64,000 nucleotides of DNA. Source: Bacillota bacterium (lineage in GTDB: Bacteria; Bacillota; Clostridia; Christensenellales; SZUA-584). A program made the translations under genes and the position numbers. The notes under the pieces were generated by a model. It saw nothing but the letters and a program-made list of their open reading frames with translations, made no database searches and was not told where the DNA came from. Location of the stretch: assembly GCA_023460085.1 (NCBI GenBank), contig JAEWRI010000001.1, positions 62,001 to 126,000 of the forward strand, written 5' to 3'. Shown here one piece after another: positions 40,290 through 49,495 of the stretch; the first letter of the stretch is position 1, and each line of letters begins with the position of its first letter.

Positions 40290-41400
40290 GAAACATCGCC
40301 TCCATCTCGTCCATGCATGCCTCGAAATTAAACCGGGACGCAAACCGCGCGTACGCGGCGGAGCATTGCCTGCGCTCCTCCGGGTGCTCTATCCAGTAGT
40401 CGATTTTCTCCGCCAGGCTTTTGGCGCTGCCGCGGCGGAACCGGTTGCGCTCCGAAAGGGCAAACCCGCTTGTTGCGCTCTTGGGCGAATCGGAGGACAG
40501 TATCACCTTGCCGCACGCGATGGCCTCCAGACAGGCGATACCCTCCGCCTCGTAACGGGCCGGATGCACGTACAGATCCGCGTAATTGACGATGTGCCGC
40601 AGCTCTCCGCGGGAGAAGAAGCCGAATACAGGCGGTACGGGCAGGCGCTTCGCGGCATAGGCCTTCAGCTTTTCCTCCAACGGCCCCGCGCCCGCGAAGA
40701 TGAGGCGAATGCTGTTCCGGTGTCTGGAGCGGCTGACGCCGTCTATCAGCACCCGGTGGGATTTTTCCTTGCTGTACCTGCCGGTGAACAGTATGACGTA
40801 CTGATGGCGGAATTCCCACGGCTTGTCCGCGGGCTCCGGGCGGAAGGCCTCCCCCACGCCGTTGGACACCACGCGGTGCGGCATGGGCCGTGTGGCTCCC
40901 TCAAAGACGTCGCACATCATCTGGCTGGGATAGTGTACGCACACGCAGTGCTTGTACAGCCGGTGATAGTAAATTTTATAGATTAGCCGGTTGACGAGCG
41001 CGCACCGCGTCAGGAAGATATGCGCCGTGAAGTTTTCCGCCAGCCCGTGGCACCCCCCGGTAAGCGGAATGCCCAGCCTCCGCGCGGCCTTCGCCGCCGC
41101 CGCGCCCAGTGAATATGGCAGCATGGCGTGCACCACATCCGCGCCGCGCATCGCCTCCTCCAGCACCCTGCCGTCCGCCTTGGCAAGGCTGACGCCGTTT
41201 TTGGTGACATACCCGTTGATGGGCCCAAGGTTCAGCGTGGGTACCACGTAGAATCCCGGAAGCCCCTTCTTGTCCTCGTCAGCGCACACCACGCGCACCT
41301 CATGCCCGCGCTCTTTCATGGCGTTTATCAGGTTCATGGCCGCGATGGTCGTACCGTTGTTTTCGCTGCCGAGAACATCGCATACGATGGTAATGATCAT
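40180..41400 (-). CDS. Glycosyltransferase family 4 (GT-B)
   Basis: 406 residues. N-terminal Rossmann domain (IVCDVLGSENNGTTIAAMNLINAMKERGHEVRVV), FTGRYSKEKSH and the C-terminal sugar-nucleotide EX7E motif (EAEGIACLE). The last ~35 residues (from about HEAARAQG) are hydrophilic and lie in the region shared with the acyltransferase gene, so they may be non-essential. With the acyltransferase it suggests synthesis of a membrane glycolipid, as in glycosyl-diacylglycerol synthases. Confidence 0.9.
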   Translation of the reverse strand: MIITIVCDVLGSENNGTTIAAMNLINAMKERGHEVRVVCADEDKKGLPGFYVVPTLNLGPINGYVTKNGVSLAKADGRVLEEAMRGADVVHAMLPYSLGAAAAKAARRLGIPLTGGCHGLAENFTAHIFLTRCALVNRLIYKIYYHRLYKHCVCVHYPSQMMCDVFEGATRPMPHRVVSNGVGEAFRPEPADKPWEFRHQYVILFTGRYSKEKSHRVLIDGVSRSRHRNSIRLIFAGAGPLEEKLKAYAAKRLPVPPVFGFFSRGELRHIVNYADLYVHPARYEAEGIACLEAIACGKVILSSDSPKSATSGFALSERNRFRRGSAKSLAEKIDYWIEHPEERRQCSAAYARFASRFNFEACMDEMEAMFHEAARAQGDLLHEDDGRLCGDEYPDADGECDVPVRP

Positions 41401-41522
41401 AACGATGCTCCTGCAAATAAAATATGGATAATTCCGTGTATATACTACGACACTCGCCCTGTTCCGTCACCCGACGCGTGGTATTGAGCAAAATAGAGAA
41501 AAAAAGCGCGACTCTACCGCTG

Positions 41523-41573
41523 GTTTACCGGGTAAACTGTCTGTTTGCGTATCCCCCGTTTTTTGTATATAAT
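41523..41573 (+). promoter_or_regulatory. Promoter and palindrome upstream of the XRE-membrane gene
   Basis: TTGCGT (41545-41550), 17-bp spacer, TATAAT (41568-41573). Just upstream lies GTTTACCGGGTAAAC (41523-41537), a perfect palindrome around one G and a likely site for the XRE protein encoded next. Confidence 0.6.
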
Positions 41574-41605
41574 CATTGAAAGGAGCATATGGGAGGCGCA
41601 GCCTG

Positions 41606-42181
41606 ATGGAAGATTTAAAACAGGTGATTGCAAATAACATGATCGCGCTGAGAAAGGAAACCAACCTGACTCAGGCGGAGCTTGCGGACAAGCTGGGCTA
41701 TACCGACAAGGCCATCTCCAAGTGGGAGCGCGCAGAGTCCATTCCGGACGTGATCACGCTGAAACAGGTGGCGGATATTTTCGGCGTGACGTTGAATTAT
41801 CTGGTCGAGGCGGAGCATCCCAAAGGCAAAACGGACGTATCCCGGCGCGTGAAAAACAACCGGCTGGTCATCGCGCTGCTGGGGGCGGGCGCAATCTGGT
41901 TCATCGCCACCGTGCTTTTCGTATACCTGCATTTCTACAACATCACGGACGCGTGGCTCGTATTCGTCAGCGCGGTTCCGTCGTCGTCGATAGTGCTACT
42001 GGTGTTTAACTCCATATGGGGCAAACGGGCGCACAACTATATCATCATATCGGTGCTCGTATGGTCTGCGCTTGCGTTCACATACCTGCTGCTGTTGCGG
42101 TACCACCTGTTTTTGATATTCATCATCGGCGTGCCCATACAAGTGCTGATCATACTCTGGTCGCAAATCAGAAAGGAATAG
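41606..42181 (+). CDS. XRE-family regulator fused to a membrane domain
   Basis: 191 residues. The N-terminal helix-turn-helix (about 1-65; LTQAELADKLGYTDKAISKWERAESIPDVITLKQVADIFGV) is followed by four TM helices (about 87-108, 118-136, 145-165, 167-185). Such proteins are membrane-bound regulators that may sense the envelope. The ATG at 41606 has GGGAGG nine bases upstream. Confidence 0.9.
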   Translation: MEDLKQVIANNMIALRKETNLTQAELADKLGYTDKAISKWERAESIPDVITLKQVADIFGVTLNYLVEAEHPKGKTDVSRRVKNNRLVIALLGAGAIWFIATVLFVYLHFYNITDAWLVFVSAVPSSSIVLLVFNSIWGKRAHNYIIISVLVWSALAFTYLLLLRYHLFLIFIIGVPIQVLIILWSQIRKE

Positions 42182-42217
42182 CGGGGCTTGCCGCCGATTT
42201 ATTTTCAGGGAGGAAAC

Positions 42218-43363
42218 ATGAATTTTCAATATCTTGCCGGACTGGACACCATGGGGCCGCTTTACGGCTACTGCACCGAAGCCGAGGAATTCGTTTCCGC
42301 GCGTCCGGGCATCAGCGTGACATCGGCACGCAAAGCCGCGGAATACATCGTGAAGCTGATCTACGCCTCCGCGGTCAATGAGAACATCGCGGGAATGACG
42401 CTGTTTGATATGCTTTCCGACAACGCGTTTGTCAGCTACATCGGAGACGATGCGTTGCTGGACGCGATACACCAGATTCGCCGGAAGGGCAATATCGCCG
42501 TGCACGAAGGCGGCATCGGGGAAAGCGACGCGATGCGCACACTGGAGGATCTGCATTTCGTCGCGGGCGAAGCCTGCGTGCTGCTGGGCATTATCGAGGA
42601 ATATCCGCCGTTCGATAAAAACGTGGGCAGCCAAGCGCCTCAAGCTATCGCGCCCAGCCCCGCCGAAGAAGGCGATTCCGGGCCGGAGGTGGACATGGCG
42701 CTGATACAGGCGTTTGCTCCCCGGCTGCGCAGTGTGCGCCATTGGGCAGAGCTGCACCGTCCGCGGCGCAAAATTATCAACGTCCACGTGGACCCTCGCA
42801 CGGATCACCTCGCCAAAAAAACGGATCCCTTTGCGGTGGGAACGGATCTCGGCGCGAACGGCAAGCTTGCGGTGCGCGAAGTCGCGGACTGGCTGGACGC
42901 ACAGCTGCCCGGCGTGGAAATACTCGCAGATTATTTCAAGTCGCTGCTGACGATTCCAAAGAACGGCGCGTGGACGATACTCTCCGTCAAAACGGGCTCC
43001 ACCGTTCTCGGCCGGCGGGAGGGCGAAACCCTCAGCATACTTCCCCGCGTGGATTTTGTGGTGTACACGCCGGAGCTTACCGAAGGCATTCCCTTGGCGG
43101 AGCAGTTCCGGGTGTTTTCACGCGGGGAATTTTTGACCATGTGGGAAACGCTGGGACTGATACGCTATAAGGTATCCACCTCGGCAGCGAAGCGGTACCG
43201 GCAGATCTACGGCCCGGACAAGGAGCTGCCCGCCGAAACATACGCGGATACGGTAACTGTTCAGTCGTTCACCAACTCCAGAAAAAAGCACGCTCAGGTG
43301 AAGGCCTGGTGCGAAAAGATGCCGCCGCTGACGGGCGGAGGACTGCAGCGCATACTCGGCTGA
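42218..43363 (+). CDS. DUF4145-containing protein of unknown function
   Basis: 381 residues. The N-terminal ~130 residues match the DUF4145 helical domain known from the start of type I restriction subunits and from stand-alone proteins (SARKAAEYIVKLIYA...LDAIHQIRRKGNIAVHEG...ACVLLG). A linker of about 30 residues leads to a C-terminal mixed domain of ~210 residues that is not recognised. GGGAGG precedes the ATG. No helicase or methylase is nearby, so a restriction role is not supported. Confidence 0.75.
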   Translation: MNFQYLAGLDTMGPLYGYCTEAEEFVSARPGISVTSARKAAEYIVKLIYASAVNENIAGMTLFDMLSDNAFVSYIGDDALLDAIHQIRRKGNIAVHEGGIGESDAMRTLEDLHFVAGEACVLLGIIEEYPPFDKNVGSQAPQAIAPSPAEEGDSGPEVDMALIQAFAPRLRSVRHWAELHRPRRKIINVHVDPRTDHLAKKTDPFAVGTDLGANGKLAVREVADWLDAQLPGVEILADYFKSLLTIPKNGAWTILSVKTGSTVLGRREGETLSILPRVDFVVYTPELTEGIPLAEQFRVFSRGEFLTMWETLGLIRYKVSTSAAKRYRQIYGPDKELPAETYADTVTVQSFTNSRKKHAQVKAWCEKMPPLTGGGLQRILG

Positions 43364-43501
43364 CCGCGCAAAGGGCATGGCCCCATTCCCGCGTATGAAT
43401 AGCACTGCCGAATGGCACCGATGAATCGGATTCTGTGATTGCCTCCGGCGCTGCGCTGTGATAGAATTATTGGGTTATTGTCATCGAAGGTTGGTTTAGT
43501 C

Positions 43502-44950
43502 ATGCAGCAAGCTATGTCCCGCGGCGTCTGGAGCCGCTTTCACGATACATTCATCGGCGACAGGAAATTTTATCGCGCCGTACTGGCGCTGGTGCTCCCG
43601 GTCATCGCGCAGAACATACTGTCAAACTTTGTGAACCTGCTGGACAACGTGATGGTCGGGCAGGTGGGCACGATAGAAATGTCGGGCGTGGCCATCGCCA
43701 ACCAGCTGATATTCGTGTTTAATCTCGCGATATTCGGCGCGATTTCCGGCGCGGGCATATTCGGCGCGCAGTTTGCGGGCGCGCGCGACTGGGAGGGGCT
43801 GCGGCATACCTTCCGCTTCAAGCTGCTCGTCGCGCTCGGCATCACCGCCATCGCGGTGGGCATCATGATCTTCTTCGACGACCCCACCATCTCGCTCTTC
43901 CTGACAGGAGACGGTGACCCCGCGGACGCGGCGGCGATGCTGGTATTCGGCAAGCAGTACCTGCACATCATGCTGATTGGCCTTCTGCCGTTTGCGCTTT
44001 CGCAGTGCTACGGCAGCACGCTGCGGGAAACAGGCGAAACGCTGCTGCCCATGATTGCGAGCATCTCCGCGGTGCTGGTCAACCTGACCTTCAACTACCT
44101 GCTGATTTACGGAAAGCTGGGCTTCCCGAAGCTTGGCGTAGAAGGCGCTGCCATCGCAACGGTGCTGAGCCGTTTTGTAGAGTTGGGCATCGTGGTCATA
44201 TGGTCGCATGCCCATCGCACGCGCTTCGTTTTCCTGAAGGGCATCTACCGCAACTTCCATATCGGAAGAAAGCTGGCCGGGCAGATTGCCTCGCGCAGCC
44301 TTCCGCTGCTGGTCAACGAGCTGCTGTGGTCTGTGGGTATGGCGACGCTGACGCAGATATTCTCCACCTGCGGGCTGATGGTGGTCGCGGGGCTGAACAT
44401 CGCGAGCACAGTGTCCAACCTGTTCAATGTGTTCATGATATCCACGGGCGTTGCGGTGGGCGTCATGGTCGGGCAGGCGCTCGGCGCAAACGACATCCCG
44501 CTGGCGCGGCGCTGCGCGTGGAAGCTGATTTTCTTTAACATCTGCATTTGCGTCGTCATCGGTTCCGCGCTGGCGCTGAGCGCGGGAGTGATTCCCAACA
44601 TCTATAACGCCGAACCTGCCGTGCGCCGCCTCGCCACGGTGTTCATGCGCACCAGCGCGCTGTACATGGTATTCAACGCGGTTACGCACTGCTGTTACTT
44701 TACCATACGCTCCGGCGGCAAGACCTTTCTCACGATGCTGTTCGACAGCATCTACACCTGGGTCATCTGCGTCCCTTACGCGTACCTGATGGTGCATTAC
44801 ACCCATCTGCCCATCGAGCTGCTCTACCCGCTGTGTTACCTCACCGAGGTAGTCAAGTGCATCGTCGGCGTGCTCATCGTACGCACAGGCCGCTGGGCGA
44901 AGAACATGGTCTGTGCCGACGGCATCCGCTCTTCCGAAATCGCCGCATAA
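43502..44950 (+). CDS. MATE-family efflux transporter, second copy
   Basis: 482 residues and 12 predicted TM helices in two halves (ALVLPVIAQNILSNFVNLLDNVMVGQVG begins the first, SLPLLVNELLWSVGMATL the second). It is distinct from the MATE at 11073. The ATG at 43502 has a weak AAGG site; an ATG at 43514 is an alternative. It ends head-to-head with the Cthe_2159-like gene through a hairpin. Confidence 0.92.
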   Translation: MQQAMSRGVWSRFHDTFIGDRKFYRAVLALVLPVIAQNILSNFVNLLDNVMVGQVGTIEMSGVAIANQLIFVFNLAIFGAISGAGIFGAQFAGARDWEGLRHTFRFKLLVALGITAIAVGIMIFFDDPTISLFLTGDGDPADAAAMLVFGKQYLHIMLIGLLPFALSQCYGSTLRETGETLLPMIASISAVLVNLTFNYLLIYGKLGFPKLGVEGAAIATVLSRFVELGIVVIWSHAHRTRFVFLKGIYRNFHIGRKLAGQIASRSLPLLVNELLWSVGMATLTQIFSTCGLMVVAGLNIASTVSNLFNVFMISTGVAVGVMVGQALGANDIPLARRCAWKLIFFNICICVVIGSALALSAGVIPNIYNAEPAVRRLATVFMRTSALYMVFNAVTHCCYFTIRSGGKTFLTMLFDSIYTWVICVPYAYLMVHYTHLPIELLYPLCYLTEVVKCIVGVLIVRTGRWAKNMVCADGIRSSEIAA

Positions 44951-44953
44951 GAC

Positions 44954-44973
44954 GGCAGGGGTTATCCCCTGCC
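44954..44973. terminator. Convergent hairpin at the MATE/Cthe_2159 gene ends
   Basis: GGCAGGGG, loop TTAT, CCCCTGCC; the loop contains the minus-strand stop codon. Perfect 8-bp stem (9 with flanks), no T-tract. Confidence 0.5.
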
Positions 44974-46857
44974 GCCCCTGCCGCCCATTCCTCCCTGACC
45001 ACCCATATTGCCCGCGCTGCCCACGGTCGTCACGATTCCGGATACCGTGAAGCTTTCCTGTTCCGTACCGCCCGAATAGCTGCCGTCCGCGTAGAAACCG
45101 TCGGTGTCGCTGCCCGTACTGACACCGCCCGTGCTGAGCGTCAGCGTCTGTCTCTCGGCAATGTCCGGTGTGGAAATTACGACGTTGACGTACTGCTTGC
45201 ACGGTTTGAATACGGCCAGCGCATCGCCGTCCTCCGTCAGCAGCGCCAGCAGCGTATCCGCGGACTGCGCCGTATCCAGCGTCACCATCACGGATGTCTG
45301 CGACGAGGTATCATCCGGTGCCAGCGCCATTCCGCTGCTGCCCGCCGCGATAAGCAGCCCGCCGCTGATGTCAAAGCTCACAAAGTCCAGCGCACCGTTG
45401 GCGTCGTCCGTGGGGCCGCAGACAAGCACCGTACCCGCCGTCATGGTAATGCTGCCGTTCACGTCGATGCCATCGCCGTCCGCGTCTACGTATACCCAAC
45501 CGCCCGTAATGGTAAGCGGGTTGCTTCCCGAATTCATTCCGTTGAAGCCGTTCTGGCCCGGACGCCCGCCTGTGGAGGACTCGTCGTTGCCGCCCGCTGT
45601 GTTAATGCCGTCGTCTGCCGCCGATATGCGCACCTCTCCGCCGCTGATGGCGATTGCCGCGCTCTCGATGCCTTCGTACGATTTTGATATTGCCACACTG
45701 CTGCCGCTGACCGCCAACCATACGTCGGCATGCGCCCCGTCGTCCCCCGAGGAAATGGCGATATCGCCGCCCGATATGGTGATGCTGCCGCCCGAGTGCA
45801 GCGCGTCGTCGGAGGAATCGACGGTCAGCGTGCCGCCGGAAACCGTAACGTCGATTCCGGCTTTAATTCCCTTGGCGCTTGCTTCGTCCGTTGCGGCTTG
45901 CTGCTGTCCGCCCCAGTTGCCCCAGTCGCCCTCGTCCGAATCGAAGCTGCTGTTTTCGCTGCCTCCGCCCGACGTGACGCTGATATCTCCGCCGCTCAGC
46001 AGCGCACAGGTCTCCGCCTGTACTCCGTCCAGCGCGGCGTCGATGACCACGGTACCGCCCTCTATCGCCACATAACCCTTTCCGGCTTCTTCGGCATTGG
46101 TGGACTCGATGCCGTCCGCGCCCGCGGAAAGCGCGATATTGCCGCTGCGTATGGCCACGCAGTCGTTGCCTTTCAGTGCGTCCCCCGCGGACGTCACCTC
46201 AATATCCCCGCTCACGATTTTGAGCGCGTCGTTGCACGCGATGCCCCCGCCGCACTGCCCGGTGACGGTCAGCGCACCCTCGCCGTTGAGGGTGAGATCA
46301 TCCCGGCTGTATATCGTCGCGGCGGGCGCGTCCTCCGAGGCGGTATCAAACGCGCCGCTGTCGGAAAACGTGTTCTGCGTGCCATCAGCCAGCGTCAACA
46401 CCACCTTATCGGCGCTCTTTACATAGAGCGGCGCGTCGTTCTCACACGCGACGCTCACGCCGTTCAGCACGATGTGTACGAAGTCTTCCTCCCCCGCGGC
46501 CACGATGATTTGACCGTTGGTCAGCGTGCCGGAAATCACGTAGGTGCCCGCCGCGCTGATGGTGACGACCGAACCGCTGGCGGACGCGCCTTCTCCCGCG
46601 ACGGTGACGGCGTCCCCTTCCAGCGTGATTCCGGTGCTTTCAGCGGCGTCCCACGCGGCGTCCAGATCCTTGCCGCTGTACTCGGCCGCTGCCGCAAAGT
46701 AGCCGGTGACAGCGGAGGTATCCGCCGTCGTGGCCGAGGCTGTGCTGCCTGAAACGGAGGAGGCCGTGCTCTCGTCCGGTGAACCGCAGCCCGCCAGCGC
46801 CAGCATCACAGCCAGCGCCATCGCGGCAGCCTGCCGCAGTATGCGTTTCTGTTTCAT
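44962..46857 (-). CDS. Cthe_2159-like carbohydrate-binding lipoprotein
   Basis: 631 residues. Lipoprotein signal with Cys at 24 (ALAVMLALAGC), a Ser/Thr/Ala linker, then a beta-helix built from repeats such as SGGDISV, SGGTLTVDSSDDALHSGG and SADDGIN. This matches the polygalacturonate-binding Cthe_2159 family. The Asp-rich turns suit calcium binding. The C-terminus is Gly/Met-rich (GGQGGMGGRGG). It lies downstream of VTC and DUF4956 genes, a recurring Firmicutes cassette. The ATG at 46857 starts the signal peptide; the frame extends further upstream without features. Confidence 0.88.
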   Translation of the reverse strand: MKQKRILRQAAAMALAVMLALAGCGSPDESTASSVSGSTASATTADTSAVTGYFAAAAEYSGKDLDAAWDAAESTGITLEGDAVTVAGEGASASGSVVTISAAGTYVISGTLTNGQIIVAAGEEDFVHIVLNGVSVACENDAPLYVKSADKVVLTLADGTQNTFSDSGAFDTASEDAPAATIYSRDDLTLNGEGALTVTGQCGGGIACNDALKIVSGDIEVTSAGDALKGNDCVAIRSGNIALSAGADGIESTNAEEAGKGYVAIEGGTVVIDAALDGVQAETCALLSGGDISVTSGGGSENSSFDSDEGDWGNWGGQQQAATDEASAKGIKAGIDVTVSGGTLTVDSSDDALHSGGSITISGGDIAISSGDDGAHADVWLAVSGSSVAISKSYEGIESAAIAISGGEVRISAADDGINTAGGNDESSTGGRPGQNGFNGMNSGSNPLTITGGWVYVDADGDGIDVNGSITMTAGTVLVCGPTDDANGALDFVSFDISGGLLIAAGSSGMALAPDDTSSQTSVMVTLDTAQSADTLLALLTEDGDALAVFKPCKQYVNVVISTPDIAERQTLTLSTGGVSTGSDTDGFYADGSYSGGTEQESFTVSGIVTTVGSAGNMGGQGGMGGRGGRG

Positions 46858-46934
46858 ATCTTTATACTTCCATATTTTCAATAATTTAATGATTTTGCGC
46901 TGCAAAAATATAATCGGAGCGCTGCGTATGCTTT

Positions 46935-47051
46935 TCAGGTCGTCGGTATAAGGAAGGTGAGCACGTAGTATGCCAGCATCGACAGCACCAGCATCGCTAC
47001 GATGACCGTAATGACGACTTTCCTGAGGGTTTCGTGTTTGTTCTTTGACAT
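46935..47051 (-). CDS. 38-residue single-pass membrane peptide
   Basis: ATG at 47049-47051, TGA at 46935-46937. The product is a short basic head (MSKNKHETLRK) and one TM helix (VVITVIVAMLVLSMLAYYVLTFL). AAGGA precedes the start by seven bases. It sits 15 bp after the DUF4956 stop in the same operon. It resembles the small DUF4044-type membrane peptides, though this is tentative. Confidence 0.65.
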   Translation of the reverse strand: MSKNKHETLRKVVITVIVAMLVLSMLAYYVLTFLIPTT

Positions 47052-47066
47052 GACTTTTCCTTATCT

Positions 47067-47741
47067 TCATGCCGCGTACTCCCCGTCGTAGCTGACCATC
47101 GCGACATTCGTCACGCCTTCCAGCCCGCCCAGCGTGTTGACCACGCGGCATTGATCTCCTTTTGCGCGAATCTCCACCGTCAGCTCGCAGCTGCCCGGCG
47201 TGCGATTCTTGGACTTTATTTTATACGTACCCACCTTGGCACCCAGCGTCTCGAAGATGCGGTTTTCCACCTCGTCCTGCGCGTAGTGGATGACAAGCAG
47301 GTACGGCTGCCAGCGCGTACCTGCCTTTGAAAACAGGAACAGCACTGCTCCAATCAGCGCCGACGCCAGCACCGCCAGCAGGTACAGCCCCGCTCCGGTG
47401 ATGATGCCGATGGCGATGGACCAGAACATGTACACCACATCGATGGGGTCCTTGATGGCGGTGCGGAAGCGCACGATGGACAGCGCCCCCAGCGTTCCCA
47501 GTGAGAGCGCCACGCTCGTCGTCACGCCCAATATAATAGTAGATGATACCATGGACAGCGCGATGAGCGCAAGATTGAACGTCTTGGAATACATCACGCC
47601 CTGAAAAGAGCGCTTGTATACGAAGAATATGAACAGCCCCAGCAGGAAGGACAGCAGCAGGGATATCAGTATATCCGGCGTCGTCAGGCTGCCCGTCAGT
47701 TCATCCAGAAAATCGTCGGAGAATATTTCGCTCCAGTTCAT
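47067..47741 (-). CDS. DUF4956 membrane protein
   Basis: 224 residues. Four TM helices in the first ~140 residues (ISLLLSFLLGLFIFFVY...TIILGVTTSVALSLGTLGALSIVRFRTAI...) and a C-terminal cytosolic alpha-beta domain. The segment SIVRFRTAIKDPIDVVYMFW is a hallmark of the family. It is almost always found with VTC-domain proteins, as here (14-bp gap); its function is unknown. Confidence 0.9.
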   Translation of the reverse strand: MNWSEIFSDDFLDELTGSLTTPDILISLLLSFLLGLFIFFVYKRSFQGVMYSKTFNLALIALSMVSSTIILGVTTSVALSLGTLGALSIVRFRTAIKDPIDVVYMFWSIAIGIITGAGLYLLAVLASALIGAVLFLFSKAGTRWQPYLLVIHYAQDEVENRIFETLGAKVGTYKIKSKNRTPGSCELTVEIRAKGDQCRVVNTLGGLEGVTNVAMVSYDGEYAA

Positions 47742-47755
47742 CGGTTACTCCTTCC

Positions 47756-48427
47756 TCACCACGCGCACATGCGGCACATGGTATATTTCGACGCGGACTG
47801 GCGCAGCGTGCAGCCCTGCTGCAGCAGCGCCGCGATGGGTCCCGGCAGGAAGCCGGTGTACTTGACCTCCAGTATGACGCCCTCCGAAGCAGGCGCGAAC
47901 ACCGCCTCCGCGTCCAATAGATCCGCGCCGCCCACCGAGGCGCGCACGTCTCTGTCGAACGTGATGCGCACGCTGCCCGGCTCATATACGTACGCCTCCC
48001 GCGAGTAGTCCACCACGACGCGCGGCTTGAGCAGCCGAAGCTTCGCCGTCGTCGCGAAATCCCGCGCCACCGGGCTTCCGGAAGTCTGCAGGAACGCAGT
48101 CTCCCCTGCCTGTATCCGCGCGCATTCCTCCCGCGTCAGCAGTACGCTGTCCTTGCGGCAGCCACCCGCGTGTTTTACCTTTCTTTCCAGCCGGATGAAA
48201 CCGCCGTCTCCGTTGTACATGCGGATACGGAATTTTTTTCGTGAAAGCTGTCCGCTCAGGTTATCCTGAACCGCGCTGTTGCAGTAATCGTCGAAATAAA
48301 GGCTCGTCACGCGATACCGCCCGCCTTCGTCCGCGTGACTGTCGAAGCGGCAAAGCTTCTCCAGCCGCATCGCGATGATGCGCGCCGCCGCGTCGCTGAC
48401 GGTGTATTTTAACTCGTGTCGGTACAA
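47756..48427 (-). CDS. VTC-domain polyphosphate polymerase-like protein
   Basis: 223 residues, a VTC triphosphate-tunnel fold. Typical motifs are YRHELKYTVS, VTSLYFDDY, FRIRMYNGDGGFIRLERKVK and VVVDYSREAY. Yeast VTC4 makes polyphosphate; the bacterial enzymes beside DUF4956 are presumed similar. The start is TTG at 48425-48427, with AGGAGG six bases upstream; in-frame codons farther up lack a site. Confidence 0.88.
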   Translation of the reverse strand: MYRHELKYTVSDAAARIIAMRLEKLCRFDSHADEGGRYRVTSLYFDDYCNSAVQDNLSGQLSRKKFRIRMYNGDGGFIRLERKVKHAGGCRKDSVLLTREECARIQAGETAFLQTSGSPVARDFATTAKLRLLKPRVVVDYSREAYVYEPGSVRITFDRDVRASVGGADLLDAEAVFAPASEGVILEVKYTGFLPGPIAALLQQGCTLRQSASKYTMCRMCAW

Positions 48428-48526
48428 TTTCCATCCACCTCCTTTTGACCGTATGATACCCATCCAGACTCATCGCGGCTTTACGGAAATGTGGATAGAT
48501 TGTAAATGTTAAGTCAAGGTAAAGTT

Positions 48527-48551
48527 TAAAAAACCGTCCAAACACGGACGG
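48527..48551 (-). terminator. Terminator after the radical SAM gene
   Basis: On the minus strand CCGTCC, six-base loop, GGACGG (48534-48551), then TTTTTTAAA. Confidence 0.85.
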
Positions 48552-48573
48552 CGGATTATCATTTTCAAATGCG

Positions 48574-49446
48574 CTAAAACAGGCTGAGCTGACGGGGGCT
48601 TTGCTTGTCCTCAAACTCCCGGAGGTACGCGAAAACCGCGTCGTTGCCGATTTGGATGCTGTGCCGCGCGCACTCGCTTTCAAAGATTCGCATCAGCGCG
48701 TCGTTGTGTGGGCTCATGATGGCATAATCGAGGCCGTACTGCGCCTGATAGCGCTGCTTCAGGCCGGGGAAATGCCTGTCCAACTGGGCATAGAAGTATT
48801 CGCGGTTGCCGTCCCGCAGCGTCATCCCCATGCCAAAGCTAATGATGGCGCGCACACCCGCCTCCGCGCAATAGCCCAGCAGCCCGCGCAAATTCTCTTC
48901 CGTGTCGTTGAGGAAGGGCAGCACAGGCCCCAGCCACACCACGGTGGGAATGCCGTGATCGCGCAGGGTGCACAGCGCCTCGAAGCGCTCCCGCGTCGTG
49001 CTCACGTTCGGCTCCAGTATGCGGCACAGCTTCTCGTCGTACGTCGTCAGCGTCATCTGCACCACGCACTTGGTACGCTCGTGAATGCGCCGCAGCAGGT
49101 CGATATCGCGCAGCACGCGCACGGATTTGGTAATCAGCGTGAAGCCAAAGCCGTACCGTTCAATGAGCTCCGCGCACCGGCGCGTAAGGCCCAGCTCCTC
49201 CTCCAGCGGGATGTACGGATCAGTCATGGAACCGGTGCCTATCATGCACTTCTCGCGCTTGCGGCGCAGCGCCGCCTCCAGCAGCTCCGGCGCGTTGCGC
49301 TTTACCTCGATATCCTCGAAGTCGTGCTCCATGCCATAGCAGCGGCTGCGGCTGTCGCAGTAGATGCAGCCGTGCTGGCAGCCCCGGTACAGGTTCATGC
49401 CGTTATATCGGCTCAGTAAAGATTTTGCCTCTTTGAAATGCATCAT
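48574..49446 (-). CDS. Radical SAM protein of the spore photoproduct lyase-like (SPL) family
   Basis: 290 residues. The radical SAM cluster motif CX3CX2C is CQHGCIYC near residue 24, followed by DSRSRCYG. SAM-binding elements include MIGTGSMTDPYIPLE. The family is near SplB and Rv2578c-like proteins, whose reactions are mostly unknown. A real photoproduct lyase would carry a further conserved C-terminal Cys; this cannot be assigned with confidence. Confidence 0.85.
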   Translation of the reverse strand: MMHFKEAKSLLSRYNGMNLYRGCQHGCIYCDSRSRCYGMEHDFEDIEVKRNAPELLEAALRRKREKCMIGTGSMTDPYIPLEEELGLTRRCAELIERYGFGFTLITKSVRVLRDIDLLRRIHERTKCVVQMTLTTYDEKLCRILEPNVSTTRERFEALCTLRDHGIPTVVWLGPVLPFLNDTEENLRGLLGYCAEAGVRAIISFGMGMTLRDGNREYFYAQLDRHFPGLKQRYQAQYGLDYAIMSPHNDALMRIFESECARHSIQIGNDAVFAYLREFEDKQSPRQLSLF

Positions 49447-49495
49447 GCCTCATCGCCTTTTTGCGGAATGGATGATCACACCACTGCGCTTCTTC

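Noticed and set aside
42218..43363. Type I restriction system subunit
   Set aside because: Only the DUF4145 part matches; there is no helicase, nuclease, specificity or methylase gene nearby.
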